Source of the DNA: an uncultured Lachnospiraceae bacterium
GTDB taxonomy: Bacteria > Bacillota > Clostridia > Lachnospirales > Lachnospiraceae
Assembly (NCBI GenBank): GCA_946414885.1
Contig: CAMKQH010000033.1
Span: 1 to 33,950, forward strand
Length of the DNA stretch: 33,950 bases
Direction of reading: 5' to 3'
The first letter of the stretch is position 1. Each line of letters starts with the position of its first letter. The notes below the pieces were generated by a model, which was not told where the DNA came from, did not search any database, and saw only the letters and a program-made list of their open reading frames with translations. Shown piece by piece: positions 25,002 to 33,551 of the stretch. A program made the translations under genes and the position numbers.

Positions 25002-26093
25002 CTAATCTTCCGTAGATTCTCCAGAACCCGTCGTCTGGTTTCCCTGGCGCGTCGCGAGGAAAATCTGCTCCCTCAGGGCTTCCTCATCCGTTGGATAGAG
25101 ACGCAGATAAGCCTGCATAAGCTCCTCCGATTTCTGGAAGTTGCCCAGGAATTCGTATGCCGCGATCTCATTAAAGGAAAGAACCTGATGCATCTCCTTG
25201 TCATCTAAGTCAAGTCCCGACTGGAATGCGGAAAGTGCCACGTCATAATTGCCGCGCTTCATCTCGCAGATGCCAAGCTGATTATACATTTCCGCGCTGT
25301 CGCCGTGCTTGTCCAGATAGGAACGGTAGACGTTGCAGGCATAGTTGTAATCGCCCGTGGCCTCGTAAGCCTTTCCCAGATACAAGCTGCTCTCCGCCGT
25401 TTCGTCGGTCTTCGCGTCCTCAAGCTCTATGTATGCCTTCTGATAATCCTCCATGAAATAATAGAGGCGCCCCTTGTCAAAGGAACTCAGCGTCTTTTCG
25501 CCGTTGTCAAGCGCGGTCTGCAGGTACTCCTGCCCCGCCGCCTTGTATCCAAAGTGTGCAAACTGTTCATAGATGGAAAAGAGTCTGTCATAGTTCTTGG
25601 GGTCCATGGACACGACCTTGTCGAAGTCTGCCTTCGCCTCATTGAACTGATCCAGCTGAAGCTCCACGCCGCCCCTCAGGTAATAGGCGTCTTCTTCCTG
25701 GGGCTTCAGGGCCAAAATGGAAGTATAGACCGCCTTTGCCTCCTCGTATTTCCCTTCGCCCACGTATGCGGACGCAAGATAAAAATTCAAGTCGTAATCG
25801 ACGTTTTCCAAAAGGCCGTTACTGCAGGAGAGGGCTTCCAAAAAGCATTTCTCTGCCTCTTCGTAATTGGCCTGTCCCAAATAGGCAATCCCCATGCCCC
25901 TTGCGACCAGCCGCCGGTCTTCTTTATTATCAGCTGCTTCCCCCAAAGCCCCGAGCGCTCCCTGATAATCCATGTCCCCGATCAGTTTCATGGCCTCCTT
26001 GACCTTTTCCGTCTTGGTGCCACATCCCGTAACGAGGGCGGACGTCAAAAGTGCCAGGGCCAGGCAGATGCTTTTTTTCTTCCATCCGCGCAT
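25002..26093 (-). CDS. TPR-repeat lipoprotein
   Basis: The 363-aa protein has a lipoprotein signal (LALLTSALVTGC) and about eight tetratricopeptide repeats, for example ALGEAADNKEDRRLVARGMG, AYVGEGKYEEAKAVYTSIL, YYLRGGVELQLDQFNEAKAD and YNQLGICEMKRGNYDVALSA. TPR arrays bind proteins, so this is probably a scaffold on the outer face of the membrane; partners are unknown. The ATG at 26093 has GGGGGAAAGG upstream. It lies 96 bp after mscL with no terminator between. Confidence 0.85.
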   Translation of the reverse strand: MRGWKKKSICLALALLTSALVTGCGTKTEKVKEAMKLIGDMDYQGALGALGEAADNKEDRRLVARGMGIAYLGQANYEEAEKCFLEALSCSNGLLENVDYDLNFYLASAYVGEGKYEEAKAVYTSILALKPQEEDAYYLRGGVELQLDQFNEAKADFDKVVSMDPKNYDRLFSIYEQFAHFGYKAAGQEYLQTALDNGEKTLSSFDKGRLYYFMEDYQKAYIELEDAKTDETAESSLYLGKAYEATGDYNYACNVYRSYLDKHGDSAEMYNQLGICEMKRGNYDVALSAFQSGLDLDDKEMHQVLSFNEIAAYEFLGNFQKSEELMQAYLRLYPTDEEALREQIFLATRQGNQTTGSGESTED

Positions 26094-26189
26094 AGCCGTT
26101 GTACCTTTCCCCCTGGCAAGCAAACGCTTGCAGATCTCGTCGTAAATATCCGTTACGTCACGTGTCTCTTGCTTCCCGAATCCTTATGC

Positions 26190-26630
26190 TTATTTCGTCT
26201 CCTCAAGAACGGAAGTGCAGTGAGGGCATCTGGTTGCGTCCAGAGCGATCTCAGACTTACAGAACGGGCACTTCTTCGTGGTCGGAGCCTTGGGTGCTTC
26301 GGGCTTCTTGCCGATGGTCATGGCCTTATTAACGGCCTTGATCATGCAGAACAGAATGAAGGCAATGATCAGGAAATTGATAATTGCGGAAATAAATGCG
26401 CCATAGTCAAAAACAACGCCCTTGATCGTAAACTGTCCGCCGACCTGCACGCCGTCCTCGCCGGTACCGCCGGTGCAAACCGCGATCAAAGGATTGATGA
26501 AGCTGGTGGTAAGCGCCGTCACGATCGAGCTGAATGCGCCGCCGATGATTACGCCGACTGCCATGTCCATAACGTTGCCACGTAAGATAAATTTCTTAAA
26601 CTCTGCGATAAACCCCTTGTCCTTACTCAT
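26190..26630 (-). CDS. mscL: Large-conductance mechanosensitive channel with C-terminal zinc ribbon
   Basis: This 146-aa homopentameric channel opens under membrane tension after osmotic downshock. Residues 9-45 (FKKFILRGNVMDMAVGVIIGGAF, quoted in part: the RGNVMDMAVGV core) are the highly conserved first helix, and a second transmembrane helix lies at about 78-98. The usual C-terminal helix bundle is replaced by a zinc ribbon with Cys121/Cys124 and Cys135/Cys138 (CPFC...CPHC). GGAGGGAG precedes the ATG. The ribbon could link channel assembly to metal state or protein partners, which is inference. Confidence 0.93.
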   Translation of the reverse strand: MSKDKGFIAEFKKFILRGNVMDMAVGVIIGGAFSSIVTALTTSFINPLIAVCTGGTGEDGVQVGGQFTIKGVVFDYGAFISAIINFLIIAFILFCMIKAVNKAMTIGKKPEAPKAPTTKKCPFCKSEIALDATRCPHCTSVLEETK

Positions 26631-26652
26631 TTTGCTTCTCCCTCCGTTGTTC

Positions 26653-26666
26653 CATAAAATTTTATG
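26653..26666. promoter_or_regulatory. 14-bp perfect palindrome in the mscL leader
   Basis: CATAAAATTTTATG lies 22 bp upstream of the mscL ATG and downstream of its promoter. It could be an operator, or just an AT-rich dyad. Confidence 0.35.
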
Positions 26667-26713
26667 AAAATTGTTATTGGAATGCGTTTTCGTCTCTTCG
26701 CATTTCCTGTTTT

Positions 26714-26742
26714 ATCATATCACAATCTCCCTTCCACCTCAA
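26714..26742 (-). promoter_or_regulatory. mscL promoter
   Basis: On the minus strand, TTGAGG (26737-26742) is 17 bp from TATGAT (26714-26719). It diverges from the holA promoter about 45 bp away. Confidence 0.65.
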
Positions 26743-26784
26743 TATTTTTGTTTGGAAAATAACAAAAAATACTTAGGTTTCTTC

Positions 26785-26813
26785 TTTCCAAAAATGCCTG
26801 CATCCTGTATACT
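26785..26813 (+). promoter_or_regulatory. holA promoter
   Basis: TTTCCA (26785-26790), 17 bp, then TATACT (26808-26813) with TG just before the -10. A leader of about 95 nt follows and includes an 8-bp hairpin with a four-base loop (CATGCCAT/ATGGCATG, 26856-26875). Confidence 0.55.
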
Positions 26814-26915
26814 GAAAGATAAGCTGAATGATCCAGCGCCCGGCTTGGATCCGGTCATGCCATTCCGATGGCATGAAGGGCCGAACCAAGGCCTTGCGCC
26901 AAGAAAGGACTGCCC

Positions 26916-27884
26916 ATGCAACGCATCAATGCCGCCATCAAGGAAAACCAATTTAAGAACGTCTACCTGCTTTATGGCGAAGAACGCTATTTGAAGAGAC
27001 AATACACGGAAAAGCTAAAAAAAGCCCTGGCGGGAACCGATGAGATGAACGTTCATTTCTATGAGGGAAAGGACGTTCCCGTGACGGAGATCATTGATCT
27101 CGCGGAGACCATGCCATTTCTGGCCGAGAGGCGCGTGATCTTTGTGTCAGACAGCGGACTTTTTAAGTCCGGCGGCGAACAGATGGCGGAGTATCTTTCC
27201 GCTCCCAACGAGACCACGTTCTTCGTCTTCACGGAAAGTGAAGTGGACAAGCGGAGCAAACTCTTTAAGACCGTTTCGGCAAAGGGCTGCGCCGTGGAAT
27301 TTACTACCCAGGACGACAACACCCTAAAGCGCTGGGTGGCCTCCCTCCTTGCAAAGGAAGGAAAAAAAGTGACGGAATCAACGGTCACTCTGTTTCTGAG
27401 TAAGACCGGCACCGACATGGAAAACATCCAGTCTGAGCTGGAAAAGCTGATCTGCTATTGCATGGACCGGGACGTTGTAACAAGCGGCGACGTGGAGGCC
27501 ATCTGCACCACCAGGCTTCAAGACCGCATTTTTGACATGACGGAGGCCGTGGCAAGGAAACAGACCTCAAAGGCACTCAGCCTCTATTATGACCTGCTGG
27601 CGCTGAAGGTCCAGCCCCTGCAGATCCTCGCCATGCTTTCAAGGCAGTACAACCTGATCTACCAGGCCAAGGAACTGAAAAAGGGAGGCCTCCCCGATCG
27701 CGAGATTGCCTCTAAGATCGGAGTTCCCCCCTTTGTTGTCGGAAAATATCTTTCCCAGGCCAGCCTTTATAAATCTTCCGAAATCCGCAAGTCTTTGGAG
27801 CTTTGCGTCCAGTCGGACCAGGACGTCAAAACCGGCCTCATCAATGACAAGATGGCCGTGGAACTGATCATCCTTGGCCGGTGA
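26916..27884 (+). CDS. holA: DNA polymerase III delta subunit
   Basis: This 322-aa clamp-loader subunit opens the beta clamp and loads it on DNA. It begins with the typical VYLLYGEERYLKRQ segment and has the delta pattern throughout: an AETMPFLAERRVIFV block, an EVDKRSKLFK block and the C-terminal helical collar (DLLALKVQPLQILAMLSRQY). It lacks a Walker A motif, as expected for delta. AAGAAAGGA precedes the ATG. It is transcribed alone. Confidence 0.93.
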   Translation: MQRINAAIKENQFKNVYLLYGEERYLKRQYTEKLKKALAGTDEMNVHFYEGKDVPVTEIIDLAETMPFLAERRVIFVSDSGLFKSGGEQMAEYLSAPNETTFFVFTESEVDKRSKLFKTVSAKGCAVEFTTQDDNTLKRWVASLLAKEGKKVTESTVTLFLSKTGTDMENIQSELEKLICYCMDRDVVTSGDVEAICTTRLQDRIFDMTEAVARKQTSKALSLYYDLLALKVQPLQILAMLSRQYNLIYQAKELKKGGLPDREIASKIGVPPFVVGKYLSQASLYKSSEIRKSLELCVQSDQDVKTGLINDKMAVELIILGR

Positions 27885-27886
27885 TC

Positions 27887-27919
27887 TTTGTGTCACGGGG
27901 ACGTGTCTGCTGACACAAA
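27887..27919. terminator. Palindromic element between holA and copA
   Basis: TTTGTGTCA (27887-27895) and TGACACAAA (27911-27919) enclose GGGGACGT. Convergent genes end on both sides, so it may work as a two-way terminator, although U-runs are poor. Its GTCA-GGGGACGT-TGAC core is like that of the palindrome at 3874-3905. Confidence 0.6.
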
Positions 27920-27941
27920 AGCCTGCCCCACCGATGGTGCG

Positions 27942-30662
27942 TTATTCCATGCCAAGGTACTCGAAATCCTTGCTCACGATGGCATCCCTGATCGCTTCTT
28001 CGGGAATCTCCTTGGAAGCCGTGATCACGGCGATGCCTTTGTTGTGATCCGCCGTCACGGCTTCAATGCCGTCAATGGCCTCCAACGCCTTCTTGACCGT
28101 TGCCTCGCAATGCCCGCACATCATGCCCTTTACCTTCACGGTAATCTCCTTCATTTCCTCCTTGCTCCTTTCTTTTTCTTCGCTTACGTTCATGATCTTT
28201 TCTTCAGCCTTTTCCTTGTTTTCCATGTCATTTACGGTCTTATCCGGCTTCCCTTCCTCCATGCCCCTGAATGCGTAGGGCTTTAGCAGATTCAGCCGCA
28301 GCGCGTTTGTCACCACGCAAAAGCTTGAAAGGCTCATGGCCGCGGCGCCAAACATAGGGTTCAGCGTCCATCCGAAAATAGGGATCCACAATCCCGCCGC
28401 CAGCGGAATTCCGATCGCATTATAACAAAACGCCCAAAACAGATTCTCTTTTACGTTCCGCAGGGTTGCCCGGCTCAGCCGCATCGCCGCCGCTGCATCC
28501 AAAAGACTCCCCTTCATCAGCACCACGTCTGCCGCGTCGATTGCCACGTCCGTTCCCGCGCCAATAGCGATGCCAACGTCCGCCCGCACAAGCGCAGGGG
28601 CGTCATTGATGCCGTCACCCACCATGGCAACGCGACCCTTTTCCCGTAGCTTCCGTATCACCGTTTCCTTCCCGTCCGGCAAAACCCCCGCTACGATCTC
28701 ATCCACGCCAACCCGGTTCCCGATGGCCCGCGCCGTTCTCTCATTGTCTCCGGTCAGCATCACGACATGCATGCCAAGCGCCTTAAACGCCTGAATCCCG
28801 CGAATGCTGTCCTCCTTCAAGACATCCGCCACGGCAATGATCCCAAGCAGTCTTCCATTCATTGCGAAAAACATGGGCGTCTTTCCCTGATCCGCAAGCT
28901 TCTGCGCGGCCAGCTCCAACGTGGCTTTCTCAGGCCGTTGCCCAGAACCGCCGTCCGTTGGCTCACTGGTACCACTGGAGGCGTAATACGCATCTCCTCC
29001 AAGACTCTCGAGTACAAAACGCAGATTACCGCCTATCAGTTTGTCCGCGCCCATCCGCGCCGTCAGCCCATTGCCGGCCACCGCCTGAAAATCTTCCACC
29101 GCGGTTCCGTTAAAGTCATGCCCGCTGTAGACACCTTCCGCGGCGCCATTGTTGCACCTGCCGCCAGTTCCTTCCGCGGCGCCGTCTTCAAAGCCGCGCT
29201 CCGTCACGTGTCTCACAATGGCCTTCGCCAGGGGATGCTCGCTCTTTTGCTCCAAGGCAAACGCTGCCCTCATCAGCTCTTCTTTCGTAACGCCTGCTGC
29301 CGGGATCACGTCCGTCACCGCTGGTTCGCCTTTCGTGATTGTTCCCGTTTTATCCAGCGCGACGATCTTTGTTTTCCCCGTTTCCTCCAAGGCGATCGCC
29401 GTCTTAAACAAAATGCCGTTACGCGCTCCAACGCCATTTCCCACCATAATGGCCACGGGCGTTGCAAGTCCCAGCGCGCACGGACAGCTGATCACCAGCA
29501 CGGAGATGGCGCGCGCCAGTGCAAATCCAAAGCTTTGCCCCGCCAGTATCCATGCCAGCAGCGCTACCGCCGCGATGCCGATCACCACAGGCACAAACAC
29601 GCCAGACACCCGGTCTGCAAGCTTTGCGATGGGGGCTTTTGTCGCCGCCGCGTCGCTCACCATCTGAATGATCTGCGAAAACGTCGTGTCCTCTCCCACG
29701 CGCCTTGCCTCGCAGGTCAAAAATCCGGATTGGTTTAAGGTGGCTGCAGACACGCCGTCGCCTGGCGCCTTGTCCACCGGCAGGCTCTCGCCCGTCAGGG
29801 CCGCCTCGTTTACCGCGCTCATTCCCTCCCGCACGATGCCGTCCACGGGAATGCTCTCGCCCGGCCTTACCACAAAAAGATCTCCCACCTTCACCTGCCG
29901 GATCGGAACTTCCTTTTCCTCTCCGTCCTTTAGGATCACCGCCGTCTTTGGCGCCAGCTTCATCAGGCTTTTTAGGGCGCTCGTCGTCTTTCCCTTGGAA
30001 CGCGCCTCGAGCATTTTCCCCACCGTGATCAGCGCCAGGATCATGGCTGCGGAATCAAAATAGAGTTCGTGAAGCAACGCCGTGCCTGCCTGCGCGTCAC
30101 CCGTCATCAAAAACAGCATGACCGTACTGTAAAGAAACGATGCCGCGGATCCCATGGCAACCAGCGTGTCCATGTTCGGCGCGCCGTGAAGTGCACCTCG
30201 AAATCCATTCACAAAAAATTTCTGGTTGATCACCATGACGATGGCTGCAAGCAGCATCTGCAGCATTCCGATCGCCAACGGATTTCCTTCAAAGAATCCC
30301 GGCAAGGGCCATTTCCACATGGCATGTCCCATGGCCACGTACGCTAACGGCAACGTAACGATCAAAGAAGCGATCAGTCGCCGTTTCATTTTCGGCGTCT
30401 CAAGGTCCTCTAAGTCATTTGCGCCGTCTGCGCTTTCCGCCATGCCCGCATTGCCTGCGGCCGGTTTCTTCAGTTTTGCCCCATATCCCACCGCCGTCAC
30501 GGCCTGTATGATCCTTTGCGGATCCGCCGTTCCTTCAACGCCCATGGAATTTGTAAGCAAGCTCACGGAGCAGTCCGTCACACCCTCGACGGACTTCACC
30601 GCCTTCTCCACGCGCGCGCTGCACGCCGCGCAGCTCATTCCGGTTACTTGATATTGATCCAT
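27942..30662 (-). CDS. copA: Copper-exporting P1B-type ATPase with metal-binding domains at both ends
   Basis: The 906-aa membrane pump exports Cu(I). It has an N-terminal heavy-metal domain (GMSCAAC, Cys11/Cys14), the transmembrane CPC motif ([10 protein letters not shown]), LTGESLPVD, the phosphorylation site [20 protein letters not shown] and [10 protein letters not shown]. After the last membrane pair, an acidic-basic linker leads to a second heavy-metal domain at the C-terminus (GMMCGHC), an unusual place for it in this family. The nucleotide-binding domain contains two low-complexity inserts rich in Gly/Asn ([10 protein letters not shown]... and [14 protein letters not shown]...). The ATG at 30662 follows GGTGAAGGG and is 19 bp after csoR. 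Confidence 0.93.
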   Translation of the reverse strand: MDQYQVTGMSCAACSARVEKAVKSVEGVTDCSVSLLTNSMGVEGTADPQRIIQAVTAVGYGAKLKKPAAGNAGMAESADGANDLEDLETPKMKRRLIASLIVTLPLAYVAMGHAMWKWPLPGFFEGNPLAIGMLQMLLAAIVMVINQKFFVNGFRGALHGAPNMDTLVAMGSAASFLYSTVMLFLMTGDAQAGTALLHELYFDSAAMILALITVGKMLEARSKGKTTSALKSLMKLAPKTAVILKDGEEKEVPIRQVKVGDLFVVRPGESIPVDGIVREGMSAVNEAALTGESLPVDKAPGDGVSAATLNQSGFLTCEARRVGEDTTFSQIIQMVSDAAATKAPIAKLADRVSGVFVPVVIGIAAVALLAWILAGQSFGFALARAISVLVISCPCALGLATPVAIMVGNGVGARNGILFKTAIALEETGKTKIVALDKTGTITKGEPAVTDVIPAAGVTKEELMRAAFALEQKSEHPLAKAIVRHVTERGFEDGAAEGTGGRCNNGAAEGVYSGHDFNGTAVEDFQAVAGNGLTARMGADKLIGGNLRFVLESLGGDAYYASSGTSEPTDGGSGQRPEKATLELAAQKLADQGKTPMFFAMNGRLLGIIAVADVLKEDSIRGIQAFKALGMHVVMLTGDNERTARAIGNRVGVDEIVAGVLPDGKETVIRKLREKGRVAMVGDGINDAPALVRADVGIAIGAGTDVAIDAADVVLMKGSLLDAAAAMRLSRATLRNVKENLFWAFCYNAIGIPLAAGLWIPIFGWTLNPMFGAAAMSLSSFCVVTNALRLNLLKPYAFRGMEEGKPDKTVNDMENKEKAEEKIMNVSEEKERSKEEMKEITVKVKGMMCGHCEATVKKALEAIDGIEAVTADHNKGIAVITASKEIPEEAIRDAIVSKDFEYLGME

Positions 30663-30681
30663 CCCTTCACCCCGCGCCAAA

Positions 30682-30990
30682 TCACATTAGCTTGCGCATC
30701 AGCGCCGCAAACTCTTCAATCACCTCATCATTTCCCCGCCTTACGTTATCCGCAACGCAAGTCCTTAGATGATTCTCCAGCAGTACCTTCTGAAAACCAT
30801 TTAACGCGGACGTCACGGCCGCCACCTGCATGATTAGATCCGTGCAGTATGCATCCTTCTCCAACATGTTCTCAAGGCCGCGAACCTGTCCCTCGATTCG
30901 TTTCAGGCGATTCATCAGATCCTTTTTTTCTTTCTCTCCGCGCTCCTTTTTCTTCTCGCCGCGCATATTGGCACAACATTCACGTTCCAT
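30682..30990 (-). CDS. csoR: Copper-sensing repressor, CsoR family
   Basis: This 102-aa all-helical DNA-binding repressor has the [12 protein letters not shown] signature and the Cu(I) ligands of CsoR: a cysteine in DAYCTDLI and the His-x-x-x-Cys pair in NHLRTC. An N-terminal stretch rich in Lys/Glu is extra. It is the first gene of the csoR-copA operon and has a classical CsoR operator at its promoter, so it should release the operon when Cu(I) binds. AAAGGGA precedes the ATG by about 12 bases. Confidence 0.93.
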   Translation of the reverse strand: MERECCANMRGEKKKERGEKEKKDLMNRLKRIEGQVRGLENMLEKDAYCTDLIMQVAAVTSALNGFQKVLLENHLRTCVADNVRRGNDEVIEEFAALMRKLM

Positions 30991-31067
30991 CTTTGTAACC
31001 GTTCCCTTTCTAGGTTAGTTAATGCCGTTTTAGTGTTCTCGTTGCTTTCATTTTTCATGCGTTCCAT

Positions 31068-31117
31068 ATACCCCCTAGGGGTATTTAAACTATACTTCTT
31101 TCCCTGGAAATTGTCAA
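31068..31117 (-). promoter_or_regulatory. csoR-copA promoter and CsoR operator
   Basis: On the minus strand, TTGACA (31112-31117) is 17 bp from TATAGT (31089-31094). Just downstream is the operator ATACCCCCTAGGGGTAT (31068-31084), which matches known CsoR sites (TACCC...GGGTA) and covers the start of transcription. Confidence 0.9.
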
Positions 31118-31159
31118 CCTCAAACGCGCCGGCGTTATTGCATATTTTTATCAAAAAAA

Positions 31160-31190
31160 CTCACGGCAGGGCTTTCTCCCCGGCCGTGAG
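31160..31190 (-). terminator. Terminator of the TerD/TROVE-like gene
   Basis: CTCACGGC (31160-31167) and GCCGTGAG (31183-31190) form an 8-bp stem, followed on the minus strand by TTTTTTTGATAAAAA. It lies 42 bp after the stop. Confidence 0.82.
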
Positions 31191-31232
31191 CTTTCTCTTT
31201 CAACCTGATATTCTTTTATTGGTCCGTCAAAA

Positions 31233-33341
31233 TTACTGATTCATCAAAGCCAGCAGCCTCTCAAAATCATGGCTTTGGATCCATTCCTTCACAGTTTCCT
31301 CAGACGCGTCATCCTGCCTGCCGGCATTTGCCCGCTCCCAGATCTCCCTGTCATCGGTCACGATCACGTCAGCCTCAGCGGGATCCGTTACGAGTTCCGT
31401 CGCCATCCATTCAAAGAAACGATGCACGTTCATCTTCTGCGTAACGTCGAAGTAGTCCAGCAAAAATGCCAGGCTCGTGGCACCGGCCACGATGGTCTCT
31501 CCGCCTCTTGCCACGTTCAGCCAAACGAACTCTCTGGTTTCCAGATCGATCCCAAACAGATAAGCAAAGGTGCTGGGACAATTCACGCGGAAGGAGGTTG
31601 CCACGGTCTTCGGCTCGTAAATCTCTCCGGAATCCAACAGATCGCGCATCATATATCCTGCCGTGCAATAACAGGTCTCAAAGTTTGACCCTGAGAAAAC
31701 ATTATTGCAGAAGATCAAAGTCTTAATGCGGGGATAGAGCTTCTGAAACTCCTCCACGTCGACGTCAAAATATTCAGAACCGCCGTTGTATCCGCTGGTC
31801 TCATCCCCGGAATAAACCAGGGCGTCAGACTGACGATTTGCCATGGTACGCCAGGAGAACTCCGTTTGCTTGCCGTTTTCGTCGATGCCGATGACGGACA
31901 GGTCAATGTCATTCACCTTCTCCCAATAGGTAAAGGCGCGGATTTTCTTGCCCTCGGGAATGGCTAATCTTGAACCCTTCGCCAACACGCCAAAACCGCC
32001 CTGAGAAGTCGTCTCCTGCAAAGGCAGGGCCAAATTCTTCATGGTCTCGTCAACGTATACCTTGCCAAGCCTTCCCTTCAAATTCTGGCGAAGATTCTCC
32101 TCCACAAACTTAGAGATGCCCGCCGACTGTCCAAGGGATATCATGGATTTTCTGCGGGCTGCCTCCCTTGCGTCCTCCTGATGCACGCGCATGACATTGT
32201 GCTTGGTAAACCGGAAGAATCTAACCTGCTTCTCAAGCGGCCTGCGCAATTTGGTATAATGAAGGAGCAGCTGCATCAGCATGACATTGTTCTTCGTCCC
32301 AAGGTTTTCCAACACAAACTTAAGGTCTTCGGGCTCTTCGATCCTGCTGACAATATAATCCAGATTGCGGAGCAATGCACCGGAACCCTTGCCCTGCTTA
32401 AGGCTCATCACGGCGCCGCGGACGTTCCGCACGCTTAACAATCGTTCAAACTCCGAATAAACGGACCGGTTACCCTTGCCGCGCATGTCGGTCAGGAACT
32501 CCCGCGCCCTGTCACATTTCGGCTGATAATGCAGGTGATGAAGCAGTCCGCACCATATGTCCTTTTTCTCAAAGCAAGTCACTTCATCCACGTGTGAGAT
32601 TGCAAACAGCTCGTCAATAACGCTCGTCAGGAACTTTCTGTCCTGATTGCGAAGATTCAGCTTTTTCAAATTTTCATTCAAATAGTTTGCATAACTGATC
32701 TCATCGAGCACCTTGATCACGTCAGACAGGTTCAAAAACCTTGCAAAACGCAGGTCGCGAAGCTTCACCATCAGTTTCACCGTCGTGTTCTTGGAGGCGC
32801 ATTGCTGCACCTTGTAATGATACGTTTTGACGTATTCACAGACCATTTGAAACTGCCTGTCATTCAACGGCCGGCTGGACGCAAGCAAGTTTTCCACATA
32901 CTCTGCGAGCTGTTTCACGGCTTCCTCTTCCTGAAGGATCGTGAATTCCCTGATCACGCAGTTTTCCTTGAATGCGGTGCGCTCAAAATTCTTTTCAAAC
33001 AGGGAATGCCCTGCCTCAGAAAAATTTCCAAACCCGTAGGTCATGGTATAGTGCACCATCTGATCAAACAACAGCTGATCCGGAGAAAGCTCCTTCACCG
33101 TCGCAGGAAAACCTTCATAAAAGGGCTTCGGCACGTTCACTCCAAGTAACCTCGATGCAAGCTCGATCATTTCCTTTTGGGCAAGCTCTTTCCCTTCCAC
33201 AACGGAGATATTGAACAGATTCGCCAGGGAAAACAAGACTTCAAACACCTGGGTCTGATCATTCCCTGCCGCATTCGCTGCCCCATTGTCATTTACAAGA
33301 AAATGCTTTTCAAACAAATACTCCTTAAAAATTATTTCCAT
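31233..33341 (-). CDS. TerD-domain protein with TROVE/Ro-like N-terminal half
   Basis: The product has 702 aa. Residues about 465-600 carry the TerD signature: KIRAFTYWEK, DIDLSVIGIDENG, and SGDETSGYNGGSEYFDVDV with the calcium-type acidic residues. Residues about 30-400 are all-helical. The GSGALLRNLDYIVSRI segment (319-334), then LLLHYTKL, resembles the ALLRNLGKMT block of TROVE domains, the RNA-binding ring of Ro60 proteins. I cannot prove TROVE membership by eye. The neighbouring Y-RNA-like element supports it. No vWA (DxSxS) motif follows; TerD occupies that place. The ATG at 33341 has AAAGGAG seven bases upstream; longer frames to 33518 read through the RNA element and are artefacts. 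Likely a stress-linked RNA-binding protein. Confidence 0.7.
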   Translation of the reverse strand: MEIIFKEYLFEKHFLVNDNGAANAAGNDQTQVFEVLFSLANLFNISVVEGKELAQKEMIELASRLLGVNVPKPFYEGFPATVKELSPDQLLFDQMVHYTMTYGFGNFSEAGHSLFEKNFERTAFKENCVIREFTILQEEEAVKQLAEYVENLLASSRPLNDRQFQMVCEYVKTYHYKVQQCASKNTTVKLMVKLRDLRFARFLNLSDVIKVLDEISYANYLNENLKKLNLRNQDRKFLTSVIDELFAISHVDEVTCFEKKDIWCGLLHHLHYQPKCDRAREFLTDMRGKGNRSVYSEFERLLSVRNVRGAVMSLKQGKGSGALLRNLDYIVSRIEEPEDLKFVLENLGTKNNVMLMQLLLHYTKLRRPLEKQVRFFRFTKHNVMRVHQEDAREAARRKSMISLGQSAGISKFVEENLRQNLKGRLGKVYVDETMKNLALPLQETTSQGGFGVLAKGSRLAIPEGKKIRAFTYWEKVNDIDLSVIGIDENGKQTEFSWRTMANRQSDALVYSGDETSGYNGGSEYFDVDVEEFQKLYPRIKTLIFCNNVFSGSNFETCYCTAGYMMRDLLDSGEIYEPKTVATSFRVNCPSTFAYLFGIDLETREFVWLNVARGGETIVAGATSLAFLLDYFDVTQKMNVHRFFEWMATELVTDPAEADVIVTDDREIWERANAGRQDDASEETVKEWIQSHDFERLLALMNQ

Positions 33342-33355
33342 CTTTTCTCCTTTTG

Positions 33356-33411
33356 GCCCGCGATATTGCAACACTAATCCTGGAGTGAAGTAAGCATCGC
33401 TAGCTGCGGGC
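33356..33411 (-). promoter_or_regulatory. Structured mRNA leader of the TerD/TROVE-like gene
   Basis: GCCCGC (33406-33411) pairs with GCGGGC (33356-33361), which ends a few bases before the ribosome site. Inside is a smaller CACT/AGTG stem. The 5' 25 bases match the 5' end of the upstream RNA element at 20 of 25 positions. This may let the protein bind its own mRNA. Confidence 0.45.
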
Positions 33412-33544
33412 AAAAACGCCGGCGAAATCGTCAAATTAATAAAAAGTGCTCTACCCACTGAGCTACGCCCTCTTTCGAAGACGGCGGGAATCGAACCCGC
33501 GACACCTTTTTTGACCAAGAAGTAAACCTGACTAGCTGCCGGCT
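33412..33544 (-). ncRNA. YrlA-type Y RNA candidate (tRNA-like module in permuted order)
   Basis: Read on the minus strand: variable-loop-like GTGTC (33505-33501); T-arm GCGGG-TTCGATT-CCCGC (33500-33484); acceptor strand CGTCTTC (33483-33477); GAAA tetraloop (33476-33473); acceptor strand GAGGGCG (33472-33466), which pairs at all seven positions with two G-U; U8-A9; D-arm GCTC-AGTGGGTA-GAGC (33463-33448); A26. The anticodon-stem equivalent AAAAG (33510-33506) with CTTTT (33446-33442) is perfect and leads into GTCAA/TTGAC (33515-33511, 33434-33430), then GCCGGC/GCCGGC (33543-33538, 33423-33418). A run of five U (33416-33412) follows. Bacterial Y RNAs of the YrlA class are known to mimic tRNA in this way and to bind Ro60. 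The promoter places the start at A33544. Size about 133 nt. Confidence 0.8.
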
Positions 33545-33551
33545 AAAACCC

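Noticed and set aside
25305..26585. 426-aa ORF on the + strand
   Set aside because: It lies opposite the TPR lipoprotein and mscL genes, which have clear family features.
28767..29738. 323-aa ORF on the + strand
   Set aside because: It lies opposite copA and shows no family motif.
33441..33516. A pair of tRNA fragments, or a functional circularly permuted tRNA or permuted intron-exon tRNA
   Set aside because: The two halves break at exactly the same point of the anticodon loop and are joined by GAAA. There is no room for a group I intron on either side, and the loop formed would lack a proper U33. A Y RNA explains all parts.
33448..33516. Two-piece tmRNA
   Set aside because: A full D-arm is present and there is no tag reading frame, GGGGC acceptor or CCA end.
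33342..33518. N-terminal extension of the TerD/TROVE-like protein
   Set aside because: It reads through the tRNA-like RNA and its promoter-proximal part; a good ribosome site supports the ATG at 33341.
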